Source: Zoroaster sp. YZ-2022 (taxonomy: Eukaryota > Echinodermata > Asteroidea > Forcipulatida > Zoroasteridae). From it: a DNA stretch of 64,000 nucleotides. The position numbers and the translations under genes were made by a program. Below are positions 45,801 through 53,504 of the stretch, piece by piece; position 1 is the first letter of the stretch; each line of letters opens with the position of its first letter. Below the pieces are notes generated by a model that searched no databases, had not been told where the DNA came from, and worked only from the letters and a program-made list of their open reading frames with translations. The stretch lies in the NCBI GenBank assembly GCA_029582265.1, contig CM055837.1:15146777-15210776 (forward strand). Reading direction: 5' to 3'.

Positions 45801-48800
45801 GCCAAGTCTGAGGCTATTGAGAGCTGGTCCCATTGAACAATGCCAGAGTTGTATCCTGCTGCGTTTGGTGACCACAGACTCTGAGGCAGTTCGGCCTTCA
45901 GATTTGTGACCTGATGGATTTTGCTGCACTGGGCAGTCAAGTCACTTTGACAAACGATGCAATCTGATGCGTCTGGCAGGGTTTCTAGCCAAAATACCCT
46001 GGAGGGTTAGGGTTAATGTAGTGACATCAAAGGCCTCGACAGCCTAATCGTGGAGGTATAGTCCTCAAGTTAATGTGGACGGACACCTTACAAATACTCA
46101 AGAAGACAATCAACTTATAGATTTAAGTTCTGCTCAATTTAATGATACGAAAATGAAGAATCACAATGCTCTGTATGGTTGAAGAAACACCCTTGGATGT
46201 AACAAAAAACAAAACGCCCATTGCCTGGATTGAAACACAGAATATACACAATATGTATATGACATAAAACACAATAAAGGGGGGCCACTTTCCTACCGTC
46301 ACGTTAGCAGTTTTTCTAATGGTTGTAATTTTCTTTTTAATATCTGAAACCACCCAAAAAAACTTTCAACATTTGAATAGACATGCATGCTTATCCTAAA
46401 GATAATTTGAGTTGATTATTACTATTATTTTTATCATTCTAAAATTTATCAACAAATGGACGGAAAAGTGAGGTAACTTTTTTCCGTCCAATTTTTATGG
46501 AAATTTGAGGGTAAAAAAAAAAATTAAAAAATTAAAAAATAACATAAATCAACTCAAATTAGTTCTAGTATAAGCCTGCATGTCCATTCACATGTTGAAA
46601 CACTTTTTGGTCGGTTTCAGGTACTTAAAAATAAATAACAACCATTGGAAAAACTGCTAACGTGACGGTATTGTGTTTTATGTCATATACACAATATGTA
46701 TATACACAACATTGATCCATAACACATGGCCAAACGTATATATACACATGTATCTCATAGCACACAACAACACACGATAAAACTCATGAGCGACAACTTT
46801 CAAACTAAACAGAAAACCCACAATTTCTCTAACAGTATTAGTGAATGCAGACAGACAACATTTATCCATAACACATGGCCAAACGTATATATACACATGT
46901 ATCTCATAGCACACAACAACACACGATAAAACTCATGAGCGACAACTTTCAAACTAAACAGAAAACCCACAATTTCTCTAACAGTATTAGTGAATGCAGA
47001 CAGACAACATTGATCCATAACACATGGCCAAACGTATATATACACATGTATCTCAAAGCACACAACAACACACGATAAAACTCACGAGTAGCAATTTTCA
47101 AACTAAACAGAAAAACCCACAATTTCTCTAATAAAGAGTACACACAAAATATAGAAATACTCACTGGGGGTTTCCACAAGAATAAATTACTAGACTCGTT
47201 TACCAATCCCCACATTAACATCCCCTGAAATATTTCTGTCTGAGAAACCAGGAACCAGCAGACCAGAAACCGGGGAGAGGTTTTTTTTTTGACTAATGTT
47301 CTATGGATAGTGTACGTTAAGTACATGCTCATTGCATTGCCATTGTATTGTACAGTCATTCACTTGAACTATATGTGACCCCGCACGGCGAAACCCGCAA
47401 AAAGTCGCTGAACCCAATCCAAGATACAGCCAATTTTCGACCAATGGGGTGTTATACGGCCTTTTGGGGTTTTTACTGATTATAGTTCCCGGATGTTTAT
47501 TTCACAATTTCCTGCAAACAAAATTACTGAAATCGATTTATATGTGTGTGAAAAAGCGAAATTCCGAGCACCATTTTGCGGTTGTTAGTGCGGTTATTTT
47601 TTCAAAACATCCTGTATTTCTCGAAATCGTAATTTCATTGTTTTTCGACTTTCAAAGTCCATAATTTTCCAACAGAATGCATGATGGATATAATTTTTTC
47701 ACCATTGAAAAGCTAAAGAGTTTCCCTTTCATATGATACCAATAACTCATTTTTTTATTTCTGAGACGTTTTTGTGGATTTTGTCATGCTGGGTCACATA
47801 TGCTACAAATGATGCTGTTTTTGGCTTCGGAGGTTTCCGTGGAAATAATTATGTATGAAATGGTCTATACTGTATTTTTATTTGCAGGTTCAAAGAGGTC
47901 CTCCCATAGCAACGCTTACTTCTATGGGTTCTTCAAGAACAAGCGTATCGTGCTGTTTGATACGTTGTTGGAGGACTATACCCCTGTAAACAAGGAAGAG
48001 GTAAGTCATACAGTGGACTTGTATGATTCGTGACTCTGAGTCTGTCTTAAGTAACATTTTTAGTAAGTCGGACTCGGACTTGAATCATCGTGTACAGTGC
48101 CTAAGTGTGATTTCGAGGGATCCTTAGTGTCATTACCAGAAATGTATAATAATAAATAATATAATAATAAATCATTCCTGTTAGGCGCTCATCAACTAAT
48201 CAAATACAGTTACCATCTCTGCCGTCACAGGTCTCCCTTTATACTCCTGGGTGAGGAGAAGCAATTCATGGTTAGGGAGTAGAGCCTAGCCTTTGAGAAG
48301 CCTGGCCAGGCCCAGGCTTTGCTCAGGCCTAGCTCAGGCCTAGCTCAGGCCTAGCTCAGGCCTAGCTCAGGCCTAGCTCAGGCCTAGCTCAGGCCTAGCT
48401 CAGGCCTAACTCAGGCCTAGCGGCTTATATAATCCCCTAGCTGAGCACAAAAGACACTTTACTATTTAGATCTCAAATAGCTCTTATTGTTAACACAGAC
48501 TTGACTGACACCAAGGTTGTCTTTTGTTCACAACTCTATAATGAGCTCTACTTGGCTGGGCTAGGCCTTCCAGAAGCCCAGGTTATGTTGATTGGCAGGT
48601 ACTGTATTGTTACAGGATTAGGACTCGCAAAAGACAGATTAGGAGGCCAGGTAGCCCAGGCCTGGCCGGGCTTCTCAAAGGCTTGGCTGTACCACGACTT
48701 TGGCCCTCATCCCTTAGGTGATCATGATTAAGTACTGTTGGTATTCAATCATAAATCATGATCACAGATATATACTCCTCAAAACAATTTAGGGAACACC

Positions 48801-51800
48801 GGAATAATCTCAGTTAAAGCAAGATCATTTATTTCAGATAAACACAATGTTTCACAGAATTGATGAGAAACAACTGCACAATGAAACAGATGGTAAAGGA
48901 TGCATGTAGTGATTACACATTTCATGACATGACTACTGAAAGAGAGAGGGGGTTGCAAATGAAAATCCCGGTTCATGGAACATTTCAAACCTATTTGATG
49001 TTAAAAATCCGGTGTTCCCTAAATTGTTTTGAGTAGTATACATGAAACATCCTTAGTGTTAATTTGATAATGATATCTAACATCCCTTGAAATATGTCTG
49101 TCTTAGAATCCATTTTGCCTTTGAGAACGAACCTGCTAGGTTTGAAACGTAAAGACCAATAACTACTATTTTGCATTTATACTACAGGTCCTTTCGGTTG
49201 GTAAGCAGTTTGCGACAGCTAATTCACTATTTATTTGACACCATGAAATTGTGATTCTTATAAACATTATTTACAAATGATTTTTGTTCATAGTATGGAT
49301 GAAGTTTCAGACATTTTACTAAAAGCGAATCCTAGCTTCATGTTCAGAGTGCATACACTTTATTTGCATATATGCAACATTACTCTGCCCAATCATGGCA
49401 ACCATAATGCTTGGATTTAAATACAAGTGCCCTCAACAGCTCATGCACGGAGCAGATATATCCTTCTCTTACCAATTATCTCATGAATATTCAATAGGAC
49501 AAATCTAAAGAGAGTGAATCCTCCTCGCCACTCGATGAGGCTCAAAAGCAAGATGAAACCCAGGAGAGTCCAAAACCAGACCAAGACGAGAAAGAGGCAA
49601 AACCAGACCAAGACGAGAAAGAGGCAAAACCAGACCAAGACGAGAAAGAGGCGAAACCAAACCAAGCCGGTGAGCCCGCCAAGGAAGCGAAGAAGAAAAC
49701 CGGCTGTAACAATGAGGAGGTCCTAGCCGTCCTCGCTCACGAACTTGGCCACTGGAAGCTCAGTCATAACCTTAAGAACCTTGTGATTGGTCAGGTAATA
49801 ATAATAAGAATAAAATTTTTCATATCATTTCTGTGATAATAGTTACCTCTGCCGACGTAAATGTCGGACGGAGGTAATGTATCACACCCGTGTGTGAGTT
49901 TGTGTGTGTGTACTTCTGTACAAGATATCTCAAAAAGTTCACGGATGAAATTTGCTGAATAGGTTGAGTTTGCAACACTGACCAATCGATTAGATTTTGA
50001 TGAAGATTCGATTTCAGGAAAGTGTATTTTTAGGACCATATCTAACGTTTCTAACGTTAACATAATCGCGGATCAGTGATTTAATAAGTAGAACCGATAG
50101 GGGGCGCACTAATGATCTATTTACTTATAACCTAATGTTTTCATCAAGTTACAAAAATCGTTGGTGGTGCAGCGGGTTAGATGTATGGCTGTCACAACTA
50201 GACCCAATTCAAATCCTGGGAATTTTAAATATTATATCAAATATATATCAAATTATTACACAAAGGACAACATTTAGGTTTGGGTGAAGCAAAAATGCTT
50301 TTGTGCCCTTACCTAGGCACAGATCGTATTTGGGTTAATGGAATATGACCAAGGATATTTTGCTTCTTCATCTTTCAGGTGAATCTCTTTCTGTGTCTAT
50401 TTCTGTTCGCTCTGCTGATTGAGAGGAAAGAGCTATTTGAAGCATTTGGTTTCTATGACAACCAGCCCACCCTCATCGGTCTACTCATCATCTTTCAGTT
50501 TGTTTTCTCACCGTACAATGAGGTACAGTATGTCATATATTAACCCTATGTATGGTCTCTAGTGGCTGTCCCAGAATCTTGGCTTGCTATGAAGGTAGTT
50601 TGTCTCTACAAAAAGGGTTTGAAGTCTCTAGCAGAAAACTACCGGGCATTGTCTATTGGTTCAAATCTTAGTAAAATAGTTCCTCGTATAATTATAAATA
50701 GGTTACAGGAAACCTATGAGCTGAATATTTCTGAATTTCAGTTTGGTTTTAGAAAAGGTCGGTCAACTGTGGATGCAATCTTTGTCAGCAAGAATGTTAT
50801 ACAAAAGCATGCTGGACCTCTTGTTTTGGTCTTTGTTGACTTAACAGCGGCATATGATTATATCCCTAGAGAGTTTCTGTTTCGGGTTTTAGAACTACGC
50901 ACTGGTGCCAAACTCCTTATCTATATTCTCAGAAAATTATATGATGGTACAACTGCATATATTTCTGGGACTAAAGTAAAATTTGATATTTTTATCTGGT
51001 TGTCGACAAGGAGGCCTAGAAAGTCCAACACTGTTTAACTTCTATTTTGATTTTGTCTTGAAAGTGTGTGCAGAGGCTATTGACAGAAAGTATCCAGGTG
51101 GATGGGGTGTCTCGTTCGATTATCGTATTTCTAGCGAATGCACTAACCGGGAACAAAGAAAAACCAAGAAAATGAATGGCATTGAAATAATAAGGTGGCT
51201 CTTGTATGCCGATGATTTGGTTTTATTTTGTATAAGCATTGCTGAAGCACAAGGAATTATGAATATAATGAACACAACTTGTAAACGTTTTGGATTAACA
51301 ATTTCTTTCAAAAAAACTAAAGTGATGCAATTTAATACATCTACGAGTGACATAAATATTGTCATTGATGGTACTGAACTTGGAAATGTGTCTGAATTTT
51401 GCTATCTTGGCCACACCATCTTCAATGATGGTAGAAACTCCGCTGACCTAAGAATTGCAAAGGCTACAGCTAAATTTTATGAACTTAAGGGGGTTCTTTG
51501 TGACAGGGAAGTACGTATGTCCATTCGGACTAAAATCCTTGAAGCGTGTGTTAGTCCTAGACTAACATATGCTACCCAATGCTGGAGGCCTAGTGAGAAA
51601 GAAATAAAAAGGATTGAAAGTAGTTGGTATGGTTTCCTAAGGCGAATGATTAAAGATGGTTTCCGTAGGAAACCTTCACTTGTAGAAGGTGAAGTTAATC
51701 ATGCTCTTTACTTTGCTAATATAGATCTAGAGCGCATAACAAAAGTCAACCACTTGAATTATATTAACTCCCAGTATCTGAAATACATAGCTCATACTTG

Positions 51801-53383
51801 TCGTAGGGAAAATACAAATTTGACCAAGCTTAGTTTATTTTTTATTCCTAGAGTCCCATACTATCGAGATCCCTGGATAGGTATCTCAAGACTTCTGGGT
51901 GATATTTCTATTGAGCAGATTAAAAGAGAAACACAGTCAAAGACTGGTTTCACCAGGCTCCTAGGAGTCCTGACTCATATGAAGCCTAAAGCTTCAAAAT
52001 GAGGACCTAAACTGTACTGTACTGTACCTAACCTTCCCAAATCCTCCCAAATCCTCTTTGCTAAAGTGAAGGATTGAGGTTACGGAGTTAGGGTTAATTA
52101 AAGAGTTAAATATGCACAATTTTACCAATGATTCCTGGCATTTTGTTTTAACCCTTCTGTGACTGCAAGGGTCAAAATCAGTCAAAATGTTGATATACTT
52201 GCCAAGGTATATCTAGTGCACTTAAAAGTCAAACACTGTCAAACCTTACGTGTAGTAAGTACATTTACAGGTCAAAATGAGTCGACTGTTTTTGACTGGT
52301 AAAAGCATTGTCTGGTATTGTTCATGGTGGTCAAAATGACAATAAAAAGCAGTCAAAAATGCCCCTGTGTGCACATTTGGGTCAACAGTCAAAACAGGCA
52401 GTTGACTGGTTTTTACCTCTATAGCTACTTGCCACTAAAGTGCAGTTATAGCAGGAGGGTTAATCTGAAATGAACTTTTTTTAAATTGTCCTAACCCCCC
52501 TCCCCTCCCAATTTCAGCAAAGATTTTATAGGTTGCAAACATATTTGTTGGTTAGTGTTTAGAAGATTTTGGGGGAATAATAAATAATAAATTTTGAGTA
52601 AAACTTGATTAAGTCAATGATGGCCCCTAAACAAGTAATGTTTGTAGCTTAGCATGATGAAAAGGATAACTAAAGACTGTTTGCGGTGACACCATGTAAA
52701 ATTCGCATTGAGTAGTAATTAGTTCTGAAAAGAACTGGTGGTTTCAACTCTAATTGAGAATTTAACATGGTGTCACCACAAACAGTCTTTACTTTAACCC
52801 AAACCACCCCATATCCTCCAAAATCCTCCAAGGGGCACTTTTTTGGAAAAATGCAGCACTGTTGGAAACTGGTACTTTCACCTCTTCAAATGGGGCAAAA
52901 TTACTACCTGGCAAGAAGTACAGACCATAAGTGCTGAATATGAAAGATCAACGAAAATGCATGGTGCATTTTGAAGATAAGGGCATGTTTCCAAAAGTGC
53001 ACTGGAGGATTTTGGAGGATTCAGGACGGTTCCTAGCCAGAAGGGGGTTAGGGTTAATAATAATTTTTCAAATGTTATATAAAGTGCTACTGAGGAGTTT
53101 ATACAATTTTGATTTTTTTTTTTAAGTTGGGCTTTACTTTTTGGTTTATTTTTGCCCCAAGGTTTTGTCGTTCTGCATGACCGTACTTTGTCGACGGTTC
53201 GAGTTCCAGGCGGATGCTTTTGCCAAGTCACTGCGCCGTACGACGGAGCTACGATCAGCCCTGATCAAGCTGCACAAGGACAACCTAGGATTCCCGGTAG
53301 CCGACTGGTTGTATTCGACCTGGCACTACTCACATCCTCCCCTACTGGAAAGACTCGGTGCTCTAAGAGAAAAGACAGACTGA
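33691..53383 (+). CDS. ZMPSTE24: CAAX prenyl protease 1 (Ste24-type zinc metalloprotease), complete, 10 exons
   Basis: Intramembrane zinc metalloprotease (M48A) of the ER and inner nuclear membrane; it cleaves prenylated CAAX proteins and, in vertebrates, matures prelamin A. Coding exons: 33691-33804, 39168-39314, 39727-39813, 42018-42134, 43978-44130, 45466-45607, 47888-48000, 49498-49794, 50379-50522, 53162-53383. The total is 1536 nt, 511 residues plus stop; vertebrate orthologues are about 475. Landmarks: [11 protein letters not shown] (exon 2), LLGGIPYLW (exon 3), EEKHGFN (exon 4), [18 protein letters not shown] (exon 6), [21 protein letters not shown] (exon 7), HELGH at residues 372-376, [10 protein letters not shown] (exon 9), FEFQADAFA with presumed zinc ligand E452, and SHPPLLERL near the C-terminus. 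Multiple hydrophobic membrane segments are present. The extra length comes from an acidic linker with a 9-residue tandem repeat just before HELGH. The ATG at 33691 precedes a family-like hydrophobic first helix. Confidence 0.96.
33958..34110 (+). repeat. U1 family copy without nested elements
   Basis: AAAGGGATCGTCACAATAAA ... AGATTAACAGTCAGTAACCG ... CATGATAAGGTCATATTATT ... GAGCCAGTAATTT: the uninterrupted counterpart of 3058-4760. Confidence 0.75.
34592..35109. mobile_element. TTAA MITE family P2 with nested CRE/YY1 element
   Basis: TTAA 34592-34595 and 35106-35109; CACTCAA / TTGAGTG and TGCAGT words. A 174-bp inverted-repeat element occupies 34848-35021. Confidence 0.8.
34848..35021. mobile_element. 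Nested inverted-repeat element with CRE and YY1-type sites
   Basis: Ends TAGACCTTATGCACATGACG / CGCATAAGGTCTA. Each arm carries the palindrome TGACGTCA (34863-34870, 35000-35007); AAGATGGCGGC, a YY1-type motif, is at 34985-34995. The sibling P2 copy at 36825 reads straight through (GAACAATTGGCAATGC). A degraded relative is at 56466-56655. Confidence 0.75.
35111..35380. mobile_element. TTAA MITE family P4
   Basis: TTAA 35111-35114 and 35377-35380, one base away from the P2 right end. Body as at 914-1184. Confidence 0.85.
35690..36057. mobile_element. TTAA MITE family P3, short copy
   Basis: TTAA 35690-35693 and 36054-36057; CCCTAACTCACTAGG left end present once; AATCCTCCAAAATCC words. Confidence 0.85.
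36144..36919. mobile_element. TTAA MITE family P2 with nested M1
   Basis: TTAA 36144-36147; right flank mutated to TCAA (36916-36919). The P2 body is interrupted at 36315-36757 by M1. Confidence 0.85.
36315..36757. mobile_element. Tc1/mariner-like MITE M1, copy 2, with duplicated TA
   Basis: Flanks CTCTGCATA | element | TATAACTTG. The unoccupied P2 sibling reads CTCTGCATATAACTT at 34768, so insertion duplicated TA. Confidence 0.9.
37060..38304. mobile_element. TTAA element P6 (outer), split by another TTAA element
   Basis: TTAA 37060-37063 and 38301-38304, CCCTCCTGT / ATAGGAGGG ends. Word theme TGCCAAAACC / GGTTTTGAAAGG. Interrupted at 37294-37941. Confidence 0.8.
37294..37941. mobile_element. 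TTAA element P6i (inner) with CCATTTGAA words
   Basis: TTAA 37294-37297 and 37938-37941, CCCTCCTAC / GTAGGAGGG. More than fifteen AAACCATT, CCATTTGAA, GAATGGT words in both orientations over 640 bp. Confidence 0.85.
38301..38671. mobile_element. TTAA MITE family P5, copy 2
   Basis: Shares its left TTAA with the right end of P6 and its right TTAA (38668-38671) with the next element. Body as at 3116-3513. Confidence 0.85.
38668..39066. mobile_element. TTAA element P7 with GGAGGATT words, right end lost
   Basis: Begins TTAACCCTAACCCTCC; contains ~20 GGAGGATT/AATCCTCC words. It stops without a TTAGGGTTAA end ~100 bp before ZMPSTE24 exon 2. Confidence 0.75.
39168..39314 (+). CDS. ZMPSTE24: ZMPSTE24 coding exon 2 (residues 39-87)
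   Basis: Acceptor CTTTTTTGCAG, donor TCG|GTTAGT, 49 codons. It contains [26 protein letters not shown] and [10 protein letters not shown]. The non-consensus GTTAGT donor is supported by the exact in-frame join to exon 3. Confidence 0.94.
39355..39660. mobile_element. P8 fragment
   Basis: GGAGGCCACTCCGATCCA and GGAGTGGCCTGAATGGGTTG match the 11-kb P8 copies; both TTAA ends are lost. In ZMPSTE24 intron 2. Confidence 0.7.
39727..39813 (+). CDS. ZMPSTE24: ZMPSTE24 coding exon 3 (residues 88-116)
   Basis: Acceptor with a long T-rich tract then CTGTACAG, donor CAG|GTAAGT. It encodes [14 protein letters not shown] and FSYGPEYQ, the second membrane segment and following loop. Confidence 0.94.
39930..40110. 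repeat. Repeat with AGGGTGTCCAAA words
   Basis: Four to five copies of (A/C)AGGGTGTCCAAA, the same theme as 2780-2945. Confidence 0.55.
40318..40576. mobile_element. A1 element, short form
   Basis: Arms GGGCCAAAGTCATGGTACAG and complement; only one GCCTAGGCCTGGCC unit, i.e. the unexpanded form. Confidence 0.8.
41006..41586. mobile_element. hAT-like MITE H3 with GGTATCCGG words
   Basis: Ends TAGGGCTGTGCCGG / GCACACCCCTA. Flanks GTTTCTGG (40998-41005) and ATTTCTGG (41587-41594) match 7 of 8. GGGTATCCGG and TACCCG words at both sides. In ZMPSTE24 intron 3. Confidence 0.85.
41630..41915 (+). repeat. Dispersed repeat U2
   Basis: Shared in inverse orientation with 63765-64000 (CTTAGCCACCATACTTTGTG, CCGCGTATACA, GACCTAAGACCAGAAAC) and partly with 22120-22180. 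Confidence 0.75.
42018..42134 (+). CDS. ZMPSTE24: ZMPSTE24 coding exon 4 (residues 117-155)
   Basis: Acceptor ATCTGTGTAG, donor CAG|GTAAAC. It encodes [15 protein letters not shown], a helix, then [20 protein letters not shown], the strongly conserved loop. Confidence 0.94.
42178..42330 (+). mobile_element. SINE-C fragment
   Basis: GTGGGTTCAAATCCCGCCCG, CACAGACACTCAGAAAGCAC, CACGTCGGTGTAGGGC; the 5' part of the head is missing. Confidence 0.7.
42366..42740 (+). mobile_element. SINE-A, full copy
   Basis: Head GGTCGAGCGGTTTAG and GGTTCGAATCC; body; 3' end GCGCCTTGAGCACCAGTTTG and GTGCTATATAAGCCC then (ATT)n. Inserted 2 bp inside H1. Confidence 0.9.
42826..43170 (+). mobile_element. SINE-B, full copy
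   Basis: Head GTCATGGCCGAGCGGTCTAG; body TCCTTCGGATGTGATGTTAA and GGAAGAGTAGGGGTTTACCC; (AAAT)n tail. Confidence 0.85.
43393..43705. mobile_element. TTAA MITE family P2
   Basis: Left flank CTAA, right TTAA 43702-43705; CCCTCCTATAGG / CATAGGAGGG; CACTCAA words. Confidence 0.8.
43978..44130 (+). CDS. ZMPSTE24: ZMPSTE24 coding exon 5 (residues 156-206)
   Basis: Acceptor TTTCTGACAG, donor TTG|GTGAGT. It contains [33 protein letters not shown] and a final hydrophobic helix, aligning with the human FFMKD to YFFIYAW region. Confidence 0.95.
44215..44529. mobile_element. TTAA MITE family P1
   Basis: TTAA 44215-44218 and 44526-44529, immediately after a 12-G run; begins 85 bp after ZMPSTE24 exon 5. 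Confidence 0.85.
44740..44930 (+). mobile_element. SINE-C, best copy
   Basis: tRNA-like head: CTCGGTGATCGAGAGGCTAA (A box), GGGTTCGAATCCCGCCCGAG (B box). The body is ~100 nt with ACACTCGGAAAGCACTGAG. A second SINE-C tail sits just before at 44605-44680. Confidence 0.8.
45265..45425 (+). pseudogene. Two decayed copies of the ZMPSTE24 intron 5 / exon 6 junction
   Basis: TTTCTTTCAGATTATGAT occurs at ~45288, ~45370 and at the real exon (45456), spaced 82 and 86 bp. Copy 1 keeps ACATC and CACTCT(C)TGATAAATTC but is frameshifted; copy 2 has an early TAA. Confidence 0.9.
45466..45607 (+). CDS. ZMPSTE24: ZMPSTE24 coding exon 6 (residues 207-253)
   Basis: Acceptor TTTCTTTCAG, donor GAAG|GTTGGT. It encodes [18 protein letters not shown] and the [10 protein letters not shown] strand. 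Two decayed copies of its acceptor and 5' end lie immediately upstream; only this copy is open and in phase. Confidence 0.95.
45707..46016. mobile_element. TTAA element with GATGCATC / CCAGACGC words
   Basis: TTAA 45707-45710 and 46013-46016, CCCTAACCCTGCCAGACGC at the left and GCGTCTGGCAGGG near the right. Begins 100 bp after exon 6. Confidence 0.8.
46260..46685. mobile_element. Tc1/mariner-like MITE M1, copy 3
   Basis: Flanked by TA; as copies 1 and 2 but with a ~20-bp deletion in the right arm. Confidence 0.85.
46709..47125. repeat. 149-bp tandem repeat, almost three copies
   Basis: CATAACACATGGCCAAACGT starts near 46718, 46867 and 47016. The first two units are nearly identical, the third diverges after TTTCTCTAA. 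Confidence 0.9.
47370..47802. mobile_element. MITE with TATGTGACCC ends
   Basis: Short inverted ends TATGTGACCC / GGGTCACATA with TA at the borders; left subterminal GCACGGCGAAACCCGCAAA. Ends 85 bp before ZMPSTE24 exon 7. Confidence 0.7.
47888..48000 (+). CDS. ZMPSTE24: ZMPSTE24 coding exon 7 (residues 254-291)
   Basis: Acceptor TTTGCAG, donor GAG|GTAAGT. The sequence [20 protein letters not shown] then [10 protein letters not shown] is nearly invariant in the family. Confidence 0.95.
48270..48716. mobile_element. A1 element with 11-bp array
   Basis: A1 arms; 48315-48425 is ten to eleven units of AGGCCTAGCTC. The right arm CTTGGCTGTACCACGACTTT is intact. Confidence 0.8.
48772..49040. mobile_element. 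Tc1/mariner-like MITE with CTCAAAACAATTTAGGGAAC ends
   Basis: Inverted ends TATACTCCTCAAAACAATTT / AAATTGTTTTGAGTAGTATA, TA-flanked; 23-bp AGGGAACACCGG continuation in both arms. Confidence 0.75.
49498..49794 (+). CDS. ZMPSTE24: ZMPSTE24 coding exon 8 (residues 292-390) with HELGH zinc motif
   Basis: Acceptor TTCAATAG, donor CAG|GTAATA. The first ~70 residues are an acidic, lysine-rich linker that includes three identical copies of KPDQDEKEA (residues 317-343). It is followed by [19 protein letters not shown], where H372, E373 and H376 are the catalytic/zinc residues. Confidence 0.95.
49795..50378. other. ZMPSTE24 intron 8, no clear element
   Basis: A GTGTGTG stretch near 49890-49910 and a motif AGTTACCTCTGCCGACGTAA; otherwise unremarkable. 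Confidence 0.4.
50379..50522 (+). CDS. ZMPSTE24: ZMPSTE24 coding exon 9 (residues 391-438)
   Basis: Acceptor ATCTTTCAG, donor GAG|GTACAG, 48 codons. It encodes two hydrophobic helices around [20 protein letters not shown] and ends FSPYNE. Confidence 0.95.
50542..52098. mobile_element. TTAA-bounded interval interrupted by a LINE
   Basis: Left TTAACCCTA at 50542; right part CCTCCCAAATCCTCTTTGCTAA ... GAGTTAGGGTTAA at ~52025-52098 is a P3-type right end. Between them is a LINE with a short (CTGTA)3 tail. Confidence 0.65.
50562..52015 (+). pseudogene. Non-LTR retrotransposon reverse transcriptase, 5' truncated and frameshifted
   Basis: Translation from 50562 begins inside the RT domain: [43 protein letters not shown] shift to another frame near 50985-51000 (T-run) continues [18 protein letters not shown], the catalytic YADDLVLF, then [20 protein letters not shown] and [17 protein letters not shown], a C-terminal region typical of LINE ORF2. 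No endonuclease domain is present. The stop TGA is at 52000-52002, followed by GTACTGTACTGTACC, probably a microsatellite-like LINE tail. Sense-oriented in ZMPSTE24 intron 9. The exact clade cannot be fixed by eye. Confidence 0.9.
52148..52463. mobile_element. TTAA MITE family P1
   Basis: TTAA 52148-52151 and 52460-52463; orientation opposite to the 44215 copy; GTCAAAA words. Confidence 0.85.
52650..52795. mobile_element. 7270-type hairpin element, short copy
   Basis: AGGATAACTAAAGACTGTTT GCGGTGACACCATGT and complementary ACATGGTGTCACCACAAAC arms without the long central palindrome. Confidence 0.7.
52794..53057. mobile_element. TTAA MITE family P4
   Basis: TTAA 52794-52797 and 53054-53057, reverse of the 914 copy. 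Ends ~105 bp before the last ZMPSTE24 exon. Confidence 0.85.
53162..53383 (+). CDS. ZMPSTE24: ZMPSTE24 coding exon 10 and stop (residues 439-511)
   Basis: Acceptor TTTGCCCCAAG; stop TGA at 53381-53383. It contains [15 protein letters not shown] (third zinc ligand E452), [19 protein letters not shown] and [11 protein letters not shown]. No poly(A) signal was seen before the MITE that starts ~120 bp downstream. Confidence 0.94.
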   Translation, partial: VLSFCMTVLCRRFEFQADAFAKSLRRTTELRSALIKLHKDNLGFPVADWLYSTWHYSHPPLLERLGALREKTD

Positions 53384-53504
53384 ATATCATAATGGTTTTT
53401 TTTTTTTCTCTGTTTCACCTTCACTTTCCGTCAATTCCATCTCGTTTGTTTTACCCAACCTGGGTTTCTCGGTAGCTGGCTGGTTAAACAGGTACTACTT
53501 ATAT

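Noticed and set aside
50562..52002. Functional host gene encoding a reverse transcriptase
   Set aside because: Frameshift in the RT domain, no upstream coding region and a LINE-like tail indicate a dead retrotransposon.
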